From positions 79,721 through 143,720 of the forward strand of contig MEGH01000016.1 of the NCBI GenBank assembly GCA_001725415.1: DNA of 64,000 nt, in the 5' to 3' direction. The DNA comes from Pseudonocardia sp. SCN 73-27. Lineage in GTDB: Bacteria; Actinomycetota; Actinomycetes; Mycobacteriales; Pseudonocardiaceae. The notes beneath the pieces are model-generated. The model was not told the DNA's origin. It saw only the letters and a list, made by a program, of their open reading frames with translations, and made no database searches. A program made the position numbers and the translations under genes. Below are positions 47,106 through 55,114 of this stretch, piece after piece. How positions within the stretch are numbered: the stretch's first letter is position 1; the number at the start of each line of letters is the position of its first letter.

Positions 47106-47777
47106 GTGAGAAGGCGGCACGCGTACGGCGCGGTGGGGCTCGGGGTCGTGACGGTCACGACGAGCATCCTGCTCGCGGGCACCGCGTTCGCGGCGAACAC
47201 CGCGCCCGACCCCGCGACAGGCGAGTCGGCGGCGACCGCGGCGGTCCGTTCCCAGGCGCTCGTGCCGGGCACCCCGTGCTCGGTGACGGCGAAGGCGTGC
47301 GTCGACCTCGACTCACAGCGCGCCTGGCTGATCCAGGACGGCAAGGTCACCCGCGGCCCGGTGAACGTCGCATCGGGCGGGAAGACGACGCCGACACCGG
47401 TCGGGCACGACCTGCACGTCTACCTCAAGGACATCGACCACGTGAGCGGTGAGTCGTTCACCAACGGCGTCGGCGACCCGATGCCGTACTCGGTGTTCTT
47501 CGAGGACGGCGGCATCGCGTTCCACGAGGGCAACCCCGAGGCCGCGTCGAGCGGGTGCATCCACCTGGCCGCCGACGACGCCAAGGCTTGGTACGGCTAC
47601 CTGCAGATCGGCGACTCGGTGCAGGTCGTCAAGGCGTCGGAGGAGTTCGCGGCGCGCGGCCAGAGCTACGACGGCCCGATGTACGGCGCCGGCGGCGTCC
47701 GCGCCTGGGAGGCCGAGCACGGCGGCGACAACGCCTCCGGCGACAGCTCCGACGACAGCGACTCCGGGGACAACTGA
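47106..47777 (+). CDS. Secreted L,D-transpeptidase-like (YkuD) protein
   Basis: The 223-residue secreted protein starts at a GTG. It has a signal peptide (positively charged V-R-R-R-H, hydrophobic stretch, A-F-A-A-N cleavage region near 32). The YkuD domain starts at V-D-L-D-S-Q-R-A-W-L-I and contains F-H-E-G-N-P and S-S-G-C-I-H-L. The usual motif is S-H-G-C-V-R, so the catalytic Cys is kept but the His before Gly is Ser and the Arg is His. An acidic Ser/Asp tail ends the protein. It likely crosslinks peptidoglycan or modifies the wall. Confidence 0.85.
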   Translation: MRRRHAYGAVGLGVVTVTTSILLAGTAFAANTAPDPATGESAATAAVRSQALVPGTPCSVTAKACVDLDSQRAWLIQDGKVTRGPVNVASGGKTTPTPVGHDLHVYLKDIDHVSGESFTNGVGDPMPYSVFFEDGGIAFHEGNPEAASSGCIHLAADDAKAWYGYLQIGDSVQVVKASEEFAARGQSYDGPMYGAGGVRAWEAEHGGDNASGDSSDDSDSGDN

Positions 47778-47817
47778 GTCTCCGCGGGCCGGCTGCGAGG
47801 GGCGGCCGGTCCGCGGG

Positions 47818-48585
47818 TCACCCCTGTCTACCCACGAGATGGAACACGCGGCTCAGACCGCGGTAGGGGTCGCGCGCCGCAGCCCGCAGCTCGACCTCGG
47901 CGACGGCCTGCGCGTCGGCGTCGTCGGGGATCTCCACCCAGTCGGCGAACAGCCACACCCCGTACCAGGCCTCCTGCCGCACCCCGTTGGCGCGCAGCAA
48001 CTCTGCCAGGCCGTCGACGGTGTCGCCGCGGGTCGGAGTGCCGAGCACCCCGGTCTCGGTCGTGGCGTCGAACGCGGCGAGCGCGTCGTCCCACCTGCCC
48101 TCCAGCGCCGGCCTGACCGCGAGCGTCCGGGCGTTGAGCGCCATGACCGACACCAGTCCGCCGGGGGCGGCGCACCGGCACAGCGCGTCGAGCATCGGGC
48201 GCGGATCGTCGAGATACATCAGGACGCCGTGACACAGCACCGCGTCGAACTGCGCCTCCGCGGTCAGGACGTCGGCACGTTCCCCGGGTCCTTCCACCAG
48301 CCGGACCCGCCGACGTACCTCCTCCGGCTCCGCGGCGATCCGCGCCGCGGCACGCGCCAGCATCTCGGGCGACGAGTCCACGACGGTCACGTGGTACCCG
48401 AGCCGGGCCAGCGGCAGCGACTGGTGCCCCGCTCCCCCACCGACGTCGAGCACCGCGGCGTGCGGCGGCGGCAGATGGTCGAGCAGCTGCCGGTGCAGGA
48501 CCTGGGTCCGGACACGGCCTCTCACCGTGGCGTACGCGCCGTCGACGAACGCGTCCGCCAGCTCCGCCCACTCATCCTCCGCCAC
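47818..48585 (-). CDS. SAM-dependent methyltransferase
   Basis: The 255-residue class I methyltransferase has motif I V-L-D-V-G-G-G-A-G-H-Q-S, motif II V-T-V-V-D-S-S, and A-V-L-C-H-G-V-L-M-Y-L. R-V-R-T-Q-V-L and the C-terminal Y-G-V-W-L-F-A-D-W resemble the SmtA/CmoM-like group of tRNA-modifying methyltransferases, but the acceptor is not certain. The GTG at 48585 is chosen because the conserved region begins soon after. Divergent from the small gene at 48,619. Confidence 0.8.
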   Translation of the reverse strand: MAEDEWAELADAFVDGAYATVRGRVRTQVLHRQLLDHLPPPHAAVLDVGGGAGHQSLPLARLGYHVTVVDSSPEMLARAAARIAAEPEEVRRRVRLVEGPGERADVLTAEAQFDAVLCHGVLMYLDDPRPMLDALCRCAAPGGLVSVMALNARTLAVRPALEGRWDDALAAFDATTETGVLGTPTRGDTVDGLAELLRANGVRQEAWYGVWLFADWVEIPDDADAQAVAEVELRAAARDPYRGLSRVFHLVGRQG

Positions 48586-48618
48586 GCTGCGATCGTCGCA
48601 CCCGTCGGCGGGGACGGC

Positions 48619-48900
48619 GTGCCGGGCCGGTCGCCGGGGTACGGGCTGTCCGTGGCCGCCTACCTCGCCTGGACCTCGCAGCCTCCGGTCGATCTCGTCG
48701 GGCCGTGGGAGGAGGTGCGCGAGGCGGCGCCCGGGCTGTTGCTGATCGACAGCACCGCGTCGGTGTCGGCGGTCTACCACGCCGTGAAGTGGTGCCTACC
48801 GGACGACGCGGCGCTGCTGGTCACGGCGGTGGAGTCGACGCCCAAGTCACGCGGGCTGGCCGCCGGGAGCACGACCTGGCTGCGCAACCGGACCCGATGA
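48619..48900 (+). CDS. Uncharacterised small protein
   Basis: The product has 93 residues from the GTG at 48619, or 82 from the GTG at 48652, which begins V-A-A-Y-L-A-W-T-S. The body reads P-W-E-E-V-R-E-A-A-P-G-L-L-L-I-D-S-T-A-S and V-Y-H-A-V-K-W, ending W-L-R-N-R-T-R. It looks like a folded small alpha/beta protein with normal codon use. I do not recognise a family and cannot suggest a function. Confidence 0.55.
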   Translation: MPGRSPGYGLSVAAYLAWTSQPPVDLVGPWEEVREAAPGLLLIDSTASVSAVYHAVKWCLPDDAALLVTAVESTPKSRGLAAGSTTWLRNRTR

Positions 48901-48921
48901 GCACGCTCCCGCCGCGAACGG

Positions 48922-49383
48922 TCAGGCCGTCCGGGTCGACCGGGAGACCTCGCGCCCGAGGACGACGCCCAGCGCGATCATGGCGACCGCCAGGACCAGG
49001 TGGAGCCAGTTGTCCGCGGTGTTGAGCGGCACGAAGTTCGCGTCGCTGCCGTGGTCGATCACGAGCCCGTAGATCCACAGCACCGCGTAGACGATCCCGC
49101 CGTAGACGAGGTAGTTGCGGGCGGTGTCGGGCCTGCGGGCGAGGGCGAGCCCCGCGATCCCGAAGAGCAGGTGGACGATGTTGTGCAGGACCGAGACCGC
49201 GAACAGCCCGAGCAGCAGTGCACCGGACTCGTGGCCCGCGAACTGCAGCTGGTCGTAGTTCGTCGTCACCCCGGGAACGAAGCCCAGGACCCCGACGAGC
49301 AGGAAGACCACACCGAAGACGGCTGCGACGATCTGCACCGGCCGGCGGGTCCCGACGGCGGCGCCTGTGCGCGGAGTACTCAT
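48922..49383 (-). CDS. DUF4383 membrane protein
   Basis: The 153-residue protein has four hydrophobic segments and the DUF4383 pattern (G-V-V-F-L-L-V-G-V-L-G-F-V-P-G, L-H-N-I-V-H-L-L-F-G-I-A-G, D-N-W-L-H-L-V-L-A-V). This family is widespread in actinobacteria, with unknown function. The ATG at 49383 starts just before the first segment. Confidence 0.88.
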   Translation of the reverse strand: MSTPRTGAAVGTRRPVQIVAAVFGVVFLLVGVLGFVPGVTTNYDQLQFAGHESGALLLGLFAVSVLHNIVHLLFGIAGLALARRPDTARNYLVYGGIVYAVLWIYGLVIDHGSDANFVPLNTADNWLHLVLAVAMIALGVVLGREVSRSTRTA

Positions 49384-49503
49384 TGAACCTCGCTCTGATG
49401 GGTGGTGGCGGACGACGTCGTCGTCCAGGACGGGTTCGTGCTGCCGACCGAACGGCGGGATCACGGCGGGACCGGTCCGGGACCGCCCGTGTGCACCACG
49501 GCG

Positions 49504-49968
49504 CTACTCCTTGTTCTGCGCGTCCTGCGCGGCCCCGGCGACCTTCTCGAGGGCGTCGGGCAGTTCGGTCGTGCCGTAGAAGCGGCTGTCGGGACGGGTC
49601 GGCGGCGGCATCGGCGCGCTCGTCGTCGGCCCGTCGTGACAGGTGAACTCGCCGTTCCCGTCGGGGCTGGGGCCCTTGGCCCAGCGACCCTCACCGGCGT
49701 GCGCGCCGTCGGAGAAGTTGAGGTACTGGTAGGAGACCTCGGTGTGCTCCTCGGACTGCGGGAAGTTGCTCGGCGCCGGCAGCTTCTCCGCGCCCTCCTC
49801 CTGCAGCTCCGCGACGGCTGCCATGTTCCAGCCCTGGAACATGTACTGCATGGCGATGGTGATCTCGCCGTACCGGCCGCCCAGCACCTCCTGCAGTTTC
49901 CGGGTGTACACGGCGTCGGGCTTCTCGGGGGTGGACGTGAACTGCAGCTCTTGGCGGTGCAGGAACAC
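49504..49968 (-). CDS. Manganese-catalase-like protein lacking the metal-binding core
   Basis: The 154-residue protein is about half the usual ~290. It starts like a manganese catalase (V-F-L-H-R-Q-E-L-Q-F, G-G-R-Y-G-E-I-T-I-A-M-Q-Y). It then jumps straight to C-terminal segments (A-V-A-E-L-Q-E-E-G-A-E-K-L-P-A-P, G-E-G-R-W-A-K-G, F-Y-G-T-T-E-L-P-D). The central part with the E-E-x2-H-x-E and H ligands is missing in frame. It cannot bind the dimanganese site as known relatives do. It may be a decayed gene kept in frame, or a structural protein such as a spore-coat type. Confidence 0.75.
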   Translation of the reverse strand: MFLHRQELQFTSTPEKPDAVYTRKLQEVLGGRYGEITIAMQYMFQGWNMAAVAELQEEGAEKLPAPSNFPQSEEHTEVSYQYLNFSDGAHAGEGRWAKGPSPDGNGEFTCHDGPTTSAPMPPPTRPDSRFYGTTELPDALEKVAGAAQDAQNKE

Positions 49969-50127
49969 GAAGGGACCTCCGGAGGGATTCGGGTGTGGCC
50001 GGGATCGCGGCGCGCTACTGGACCGCTCGGCGTCACGGATCGCGACGCACCCGAGATCTGCCCGCCGCTCCGAGGCCCAAACCCACACCACCGGACGAAT
50101 CCGACGCCGGCGGATCGAATACCGGGA

Positions 50128-50457
50128 TCAGTCGTCGGGGCGGGTGGAGACCGACGGCCCGGGGACCACGAGGGCGACGTCGTAGACGTCGGGCCGGCGC
50201 AGCTTCTCCTGCAGGTGGGCGCGGGTCGCCGCCTCGCCGAGGGCGGCCCGGCTCGACCCGTGGCCGGTCCACACCACCGGGACCGGGAAGTCCTCGCGCA
50301 ACCCCGCGAGCAGGCCGTAGCCGCCGTACAGCAGGTCGTCGAGGGCGTCCAGGCTGGGCCCGAGCGTCCACGACTTGCCGTGCATGAACACCCGGTTGAC
50401 CTCGTCGTAGAAGCCGGCGATGCCATCGACGGCCGCGCCGTCGATCTCCACCCTCAT
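50128..50457 (-). CDS. Barstar-family ribonuclease inhibitor-like protein
   Basis: The 109-residue protein fits barstar: F-Y-D-E-V-N-R-V-F near residue 16, then S-L-D-A-L-D-D-L-L-Y-G-G, where barstar has the two Asp residues that block barnase's active site. The Trp between them is Asp here. No barnase-like RNase gene is adjacent. It overlaps the glycosyltransferase stop by 4 bp and so is transcribed with that operon. It is probably an orphan immunity protein or a regulator of an unlinked RNase. Confidence 0.78.
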   Translation of the reverse strand: MRVEIDGAAVDGIAGFYDEVNRVFMHGKSWTLGPSLDALDDLLYGGYGLLAGLREDFPVPVVWTGHGSSRAALGEAATRAHLQEKLRRPDVYDVALVVPGPSVSTRPDD

Positions 50458-51671
50458 CGTGCACCTCGCGGGATCACTCCAGCATGGACGTGGCACGTCA
50501 TCCTGCCGAACGCCCGCGCGATCACCTCCTCGCGGGGCACGTCGGGCCGGCGCCGGGCGCGGCCCTCGGCCCGGGCGCTGGTCAGCGTGGCGAGGTCGGC
50601 GCCCGTGTCGGCGCCGATGATCGTGATCTCCCCGGGGTCGTGCTCCTCGAGCATGCGCATCGCCTCCTCGATCGCCGTCGCCGGCAGCACGCCGTGGACG
50701 ACGACGCGGGCCCGGGCGCGGCGCAGCTGATCGGCCGACCAGAACCGGTCGGGCGGACCGATCGCGAGGTCGCGGTGGGTCTGGGCGCCGAGCGAGGCGC
50801 CGACCGCACTGCTGTCGGCATCGAGCTCGACCAGGACGTCGGGCAGCCCGCCCGCAGGGCGAGCCCCGCGCGTGCCCGGCTCCGGGATCAGCTCGGCGAG
50901 CCGTGCGGCCTCGGCCTCCTTCTGCCCGGCCTCGACGTCGCGGTCCGCCCAGTCGGGGCCGTCGTGCCAGGCGACGGCGTCGCGCCGGCGGACGAGGACG
51001 GCGCCGCCGTTCCAGGCCCGGTACGCCAGGTCCCAGTCCTCGCCGCCGTAGCCGACGAAGCGCTCGTCGAAGCCGCCGAGGTCGTCGAACAGGCTCCGGC
51101 GGCAGGCGAGGACGGCGCTGATGACGAAGCGGAAGCTGCGGCCGTCGGCGTGCAGGAGGTCCCCGGAGTGCGCGTAGCCGTCGGCGAGCCATTGCGGCGC
51201 CTCCAGCCGGGGCGCGGTCGCCGGGTCGTCGCCGGGGGCGAGCGCTGCCAGGTCGGCGTGCAGGCGGCGGCCGACCGCGACCACGTCCGGGCACTGCGCG
51301 ACGGGTGCGGTCAGCGCCTCGACGAACCCCGGCTCGGGCACGGTGTCGGCGTCGAGGAACACCAGTACCTCTCCACGGCTCCGTGAGGCGCCGAGGTTCC
51401 GGGCCGCCGCGGCGCGGAAGCCTCGATCCTCCTGGCGCACAACCGTTGTCGGCACCGGGCCGGCGCCGGCTCGGACGGGCCCGCGGGAGCCGTCGTCGGC
51501 GACGACGATCTCCACCGGCGGCAGGGTCTGCCGTTGCAGCGCGGCGAGGGTGAGCGCGAGCTGCCGGGGCTGTTCGTAGTGCACCACGACGACGCTCACC
51601 GTCGGCCGCGGCACGGGCAGGCCGGCGAGCAGGTCCCAACGGTTGTGCGGCAGCAGGACGTCGGTCAGCAC
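50454..51671 (-). CDS. Family 2 glycosyltransferase
   Basis: The 405-residue GT-A enzyme has V-S-V-V-V-V-H-Y-E-Q-P, A-D-D-G-S, the metal motif F-L-D-A-D-T, and G-G-E-D-W-D-L, the acceptor/base motif seen in chondroitin-polymerase-like GT2 domains. A C-terminal ~120-residue region is not part of the GT fold. The GTG at 51671 overlaps the upstream glycosyltransferase by 7 bp. It likely makes a surface glycan or natural-product sugar link with that partner. Confidence 0.88.
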   Translation of the reverse strand: MLTDVLLPHNRWDLLAGLPVPRPTVSVVVVHYEQPRQLALTLAALQRQTLPPVEIVVADDGSRGPVRAGAGPVPTTVVRQEDRGFRAAAARNLGASRSRGEVLVFLDADTVPEPGFVEALTAPVAQCPDVVAVGRRLHADLAALAPGDDPATAPRLEAPQWLADGYAHSGDLLHADGRSFRFVISAVLACRRSLFDDLGGFDERFVGYGGEDWDLAYRAWNGGAVLVRRRDAVAWHDGPDWADRDVEAGQKEAEAARLAELIPEPGTRGARPAGGLPDVLVELDADSSAVGASLGAQTHRDLAIGPPDRFWSADQLRRARARVVVHGVLPATAIEEAMRMLEEHDPGEITIIGADTGADLATLTSARAEGRARRRPDVPREEVIARAFGRMTCHVHAGVIPRGAR

Positions 51672-52624
51672 CGCACCCCCTGGACGCTCGCGTAGACCCG
51701 CAGGTGGGCGGCACCGGCGTCGGGCCAGGCCCGCGGGCCCGCGAGCACCGTCGCGGCGGGCCGGGCGAGCGCCGTGGCCGCCGCGGTGGCCAGGCCACGC
51801 CGTTCGTAGAGGACCAGTGCGTCCGGGAAGGCGCGGGCCTGCTCCGTCGCGTAGACACCGGCCGCGACCAGCGGCCGCCTGCCCGCGGCCCACCACGTGG
51901 CCAGTGTCCCGCTGGCGCTGACCGCGCGACCGGGCACGACCGGGACGGTAACGGCGTGCGCCGCCGCACCCATCGCGGCGTCGTCGAGGCGCCCGGTGAG
52001 GACCAGTTCGACACGGAGCGTGGCAGCGAGGTTCTCCAGCTTCGCGCGCACCGACTCGTGGCCGGGGCTGACCGCGCCCGCAGCGACCACCCGGGGCCGT
52101 TCCGGCAGGCATGCGGCGACGCGCACGACGTCGGCGTGGCCCTTGCCGGGATAGACGAACCCGAGGACACCGAGGGTCGGCCGGTCGGCCCAGTCCGGCC
52201 GTGGCCCGCACGGCACCGGCTCGACGGGCAGTCCCACGACGGCCGCCTCCTGGCCCGTCATGGCGGCGACCTTCGCCGCCTCGTGGGCGGCGGACACGAC
52301 GACGACGTCGGCCGCGGCGAGCACCTTCGTGTAGCCGCGGCACCGCCGCTCGTCGCGCCGTGGGTCGACGTCGCCGCCCGGGAGGTCGTGCAGCGTGACG
52401 ACGAGCGGGACCCGCACGGTCGCCGCCCACTCGGTGAAGCGGGCCGCGGCGGTGGCGATGTCGGGTCCCCAGAGGGCGTCGGTGAACTGGACGTGGACGA
52501 TGTCGGCGACGGATGCGTCGTCGACGACGTGCACACCGCCCCCGCGCAGCAGTCGAGCCAGCGTCGCCGAATGGCGCACGACGCCGTGGTCGGGCGGACC
52601 CGGGGCGACGAGCCGCACCCTCAC
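51665..52624 (-). CDS. GT-B glycosyltransferase (family 4-like)
   Basis: The 319-residue GT-B-type protein has an N-terminal Rossmann domain (V-R-L-V-A-P-G-P-P-D-H-G-V, V-V-T-L-H-D-L-P-G-G). The C-terminal donor domain begins near T-L-G-V-L-G-F-V-Y-P-G-K-G-H. The glycine-rich loop and E-x7-E motif of typical GT4 are only partly visible, so it may be divergent. First gene of the GT/GT/barstar operon. The GTG at 52624 is the most upstream start compatible with the fold. Confidence 0.8.
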   Translation of the reverse strand: MRVRLVAPGPPDHGVVRHSATLARLLRGGGVHVVDDASVADIVHVQFTDALWGPDIATAAARFTEWAATVRVPLVVTLHDLPGGDVDPRRDERRCRGYTKVLAAADVVVVSAAHEAAKVAAMTGQEAAVVGLPVEPVPCGPRPDWADRPTLGVLGFVYPGKGHADVVRVAACLPERPRVVAAGAVSPGHESVRAKLENLAATLRVELVLTGRLDDAAMGAAAHAVTVPVVPGRAVSASGTLATWWAAGRRPLVAAGVYATEQARAFPDALVLYERRGLATAAATALARPAATVLAGPRAWPDAGAAHLRVYASVQGVRC

Positions 52625-52942
52625 GAGGTGGCCCGCGGGAGAAGGACGCAGATCAGCACGGCAGGACGTTCCCGCCTGGCGTCGTCTCAACCCCGCGCCG
52701 CGTCACACACCCCGCCGTGTCCGGACAACCGGTAGAAATGTCTCGCATCCTGAGGCGTCCGCCGTCGTGGCGCTGCGGCGTCGACACACTCGAGGGGTGT
52801 GGTCATGATCGTCTCGTGGACCGCACCCGCAGGCTGACGCGTCGTCGTCACATCCACCTGCTGCGCATGTCAGCTCTTCGAGCGCAGCGGCCCGGAGTTC
52901 GTCAACGCCTGGACGCGCGCCGACCTCGCCTGATCCCCTGAC
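52625..52942. other. 318-bp region between the GT operon and MMPL gene; possible gene fragment
   Basis: No full gene is seen. On the plus strand 52,860-52,934 reads C-C-A-C-Q-L-F-E-R-S-G-P-E-F-V-N-A-W-T-R and then A-D-L-A-stop. It looks like the end of a small Cys-rich protein but has no start codon in frame. A tiny ORF, M-I-V-S-W-T-A-P-A-G (from 52805), precedes it in the same frame after a GGGG site. This may be a frayed gene remnant. The GT promoter should lie near 52,640-52,760. Confidence 0.3.
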
Positions 52943-55114
52943 TCACGCGGGTGGAGCAGCCGCCCGCTCCCCCGCGTGGTCGGACCGGGCGGGCCGGTCG
53001 AGCGCCGACGGCCACCAGACGCGACGCCCGATGTCGAGCGTCAGCGCCGGGACCAGGATCGACCGCACCAGGAGCGTGTCGACGAGGACGCCGACCGCGA
53101 CGAGGAACGCGATCTGCAGCAGGAACAGGATCGGCAGCACCGCCAGCGCGGCGAACGTCGCCGCCAGCACGACCCCGGCCGAGGTGATCACGCCGCCGGT
53201 GACGCGCAGCCCGCGGACGACGCCGTCGGCGGTCCCGTACAGCTTCGTCTCCTCCCGCACCCGGCTCATCAGGAAGATGTTGTAGTCGACGCCGAGAGCC
53301 ACGAGGAACACGAACGCGAACAGCGGGACGCTCGGGTCGGCCCCGGGCAGGTCGAGGACATGGTTGAACACCAGCGCCCCGATGCCGAGGGTCGCGGCGA
53401 ACGACAGCACCACCGTCGCGATCAGCAGCAGCGGCGCCACCAGCGCCCGCAACAACAGCGCGAGCACCAGGAACACGACGGCGAGCACGGCAGGGACGAC
53501 GACACCCAGGTCGCGCGTCGCTGCCTCCTGGGTGTCGAGCTGCGTCGCGGTAACGCCGCCGACCAGCGGGGACGCGTCGGGGACCGCGGCGAGAGTGCGG
53601 CGCAGCTCGGCGACGGTCGCGACGGCGGCCTCGCTGTCGGCCGGGTCGGCCAGTACGGCGTCGAGCTGCACGCGTCCGTCGACGACGCGATCCGTGCCGC
53701 GCTCGACCGACACGATCCCCGGCACCGCCCGCGCGGCCTCGACGACCCGGCCCTCGGCGGCGGCCGCCACGATCACGACGGCCGGTGACCCGGTTCCTCC
53801 CGGGAAGTGCCTGCTCAGCGCCTCCTGGCCCTGCACCGAGTCGACGGAGGACCTGTCGACGAAGAAGTCGGACTGCGCCACCCCGGACGCCTGGAACTGC
53901 GGGACGAACGCGGCGAGCACACCGAGCGCGAGGGCGGTGACGATCCACAGCCGCCGCGGCCGCCGCCCCACGGCGTCGGCGATCCGCGCCCACAGCCCGC
54001 TCGTCGTCTCCGCGGTGCCCGCACGTGGGCGGAACGGCCAGAACGCGGCCCGCCCGAACAGCAGCAGCGCGGCCGGCAGGAACGTCAGGGCGGCGAGGAC
54101 GGACGCCACGATGCCCAGCGCCGCAACGGGTCCGAGGCCACGGTTGGAGTTCAGCCCCGACAGCAGCAGGCACAGCAGGCCCAGGACGACCGTCCCCGCC
54201 GACGCCAGCACGGGTTCGACCGTGGCTCGCCAGGCGCTGCGCATCGCGGCCGCGGTGGACGCGGTGCGGCGCAGCTCCTCGCGGTAGCGGGCGATGAGCA
54301 GCAGCGCGTAGTCGGTGGCCGCACCGACGACCAGGATGAACAGGATCCCCTGCGTCTGGCCGGACAAGGTGATGAGACCGGCGTCGGCGAGCAGGTACAC
54401 CGCGATCACCGCGAGGCACAGCGCGAGGCCCGCCGAGAGCAGGACCAGCACCGGGAGCAGCGGGCTGCGGTAGACGATCAGCAGGATCAGCGCGACGACG
54501 CCCCCGGCCACGGCGAGCAACAGCCCGTCGATACCCGCGAACGCCGCGGACAGGTCGGCGGCGAGCCCGGCCGGTCCGGTGACGTGCACGGACAGCCCGG
54601 CGGGCAGACCTGCGGCCATCGTCTCGCGCAGCTGCGGGACCGACTCGTCGAGACCGTCGCGGGCCTCGGCAGGGTACGACGCGATGAACTGGGCGGCGCC
54701 ACCGTCCGGGGACGGGATGACCGGCGACACCGCCTCCACCCCGGGGGAACGGGCGGCCGCGGCGGCGCGGGCGCGGATCGTGTCGAGGTCCTGCCCGGTC
54801 AGACCGCCGGGGCGTTCGAAGACGACGACCCCGGGCAGCGGCCTCGGTCCGGCAAAGGCCTGTTGCTGCTCGGCGGCCCGTGTCGACTCGGCGTCGGCGG
54901 GCAGGAACGTGCTGCTGTCGTTGGTCTGGACCTCGGCCAGCCGGCCCTGGAACGGCCCACCGATCGCGCCGACGGCGAGCCACAGCATCAGCACGAGCGC
55001 GACGGCAGGCCACAGCCGGCGGGCCCGGACCGGTGCCGGCGCGGGGCGGGGCTCGTCCGAGGGCGGGGTGACCGGCGTCGTCGGACCGGGCGAATCGCCC
55101 GAAACTGGACTCAC
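52943..55114 (-). CDS. MMPL-family (RND-type) membrane transporter
   Basis: The 723-residue protein is an MMPL/RND exporter with two repeats: a first membrane segment at ~35-55, a large extracytoplasmic loop, and a five-helix block (~215-365). A second single segment, loop and five-helix block then repeat. G-A-A-T-D-Y-A-L-L-L and A-L-G-V-D-Y-N-I-F-L carry the conserved Asp/Tyr used for proton coupling. It moves lipids or drugs outward. The GTG start overlaps the IorB stop by 4 bp, an unusual operon partner; it may export an acidic or lipidic side product. Confidence 0.92.
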   Translation of the reverse strand: MSPVSGDSPGPTTPVTPPSDEPRPAPAPVRARRLWPAVALVLMLWLAVGAIGGPFQGRLAEVQTNDSSTFLPADAESTRAAEQQQAFAGPRPLPGVVVFERPGGLTGQDLDTIRARAAAAARSPGVEAVSPVIPSPDGGAAQFIASYPAEARDGLDESVPQLRETMAAGLPAGLSVHVTGPAGLAADLSAAFAGIDGLLLAVAGGVVALILLIVYRSPLLPVLVLLSAGLALCLAVIAVYLLADAGLITLSGQTQGILFILVVGAATDYALLLIARYREELRRTASTAAAMRSAWRATVEPVLASAGTVVLGLLCLLLSGLNSNRGLGPVAALGIVASVLAALTFLPAALLLFGRAAFWPFRPRAGTAETTSGLWARIADAVGRRPRRLWIVTALALGVLAAFVPQFQASGVAQSDFFVDRSSVDSVQGQEALSRHFPGGTGSPAVVIVAAAAEGRVVEAARAVPGIVSVERGTDRVVDGRVQLDAVLADPADSEAAVATVAELRRTLAAVPDASPLVGGVTATQLDTQEAATRDLGVVVPAVLAVVFLVLALLLRALVAPLLLIATVVLSFAATLGIGALVFNHVLDLPGADPSVPLFAFVFLVALGVDYNIFLMSRVREETKLYGTADGVVRGLRVTGGVITSAGVVLAATFAALAVLPILFLLQIAFLVAVGVLVDTLLVRSILVPALTLDIGRRVWWPSALDRPARSDHAGERAAAPPA

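Noticed and set aside
47818-48780. Longer 320-codon version of the methyltransferase
   Set aside because: The extra N-terminal 65 codons are antisense to the small plus-strand gene at 48,619 and show no conserved pattern; the GTG at 48,585 is a better start.
52513-52941. A 142-codon plus-strand open frame
   Set aside because: It is Arg-rich shadow sequence antisense to the glycosyltransferase start and is in a different frame from the protein-like peptide at 52,860-52,934.
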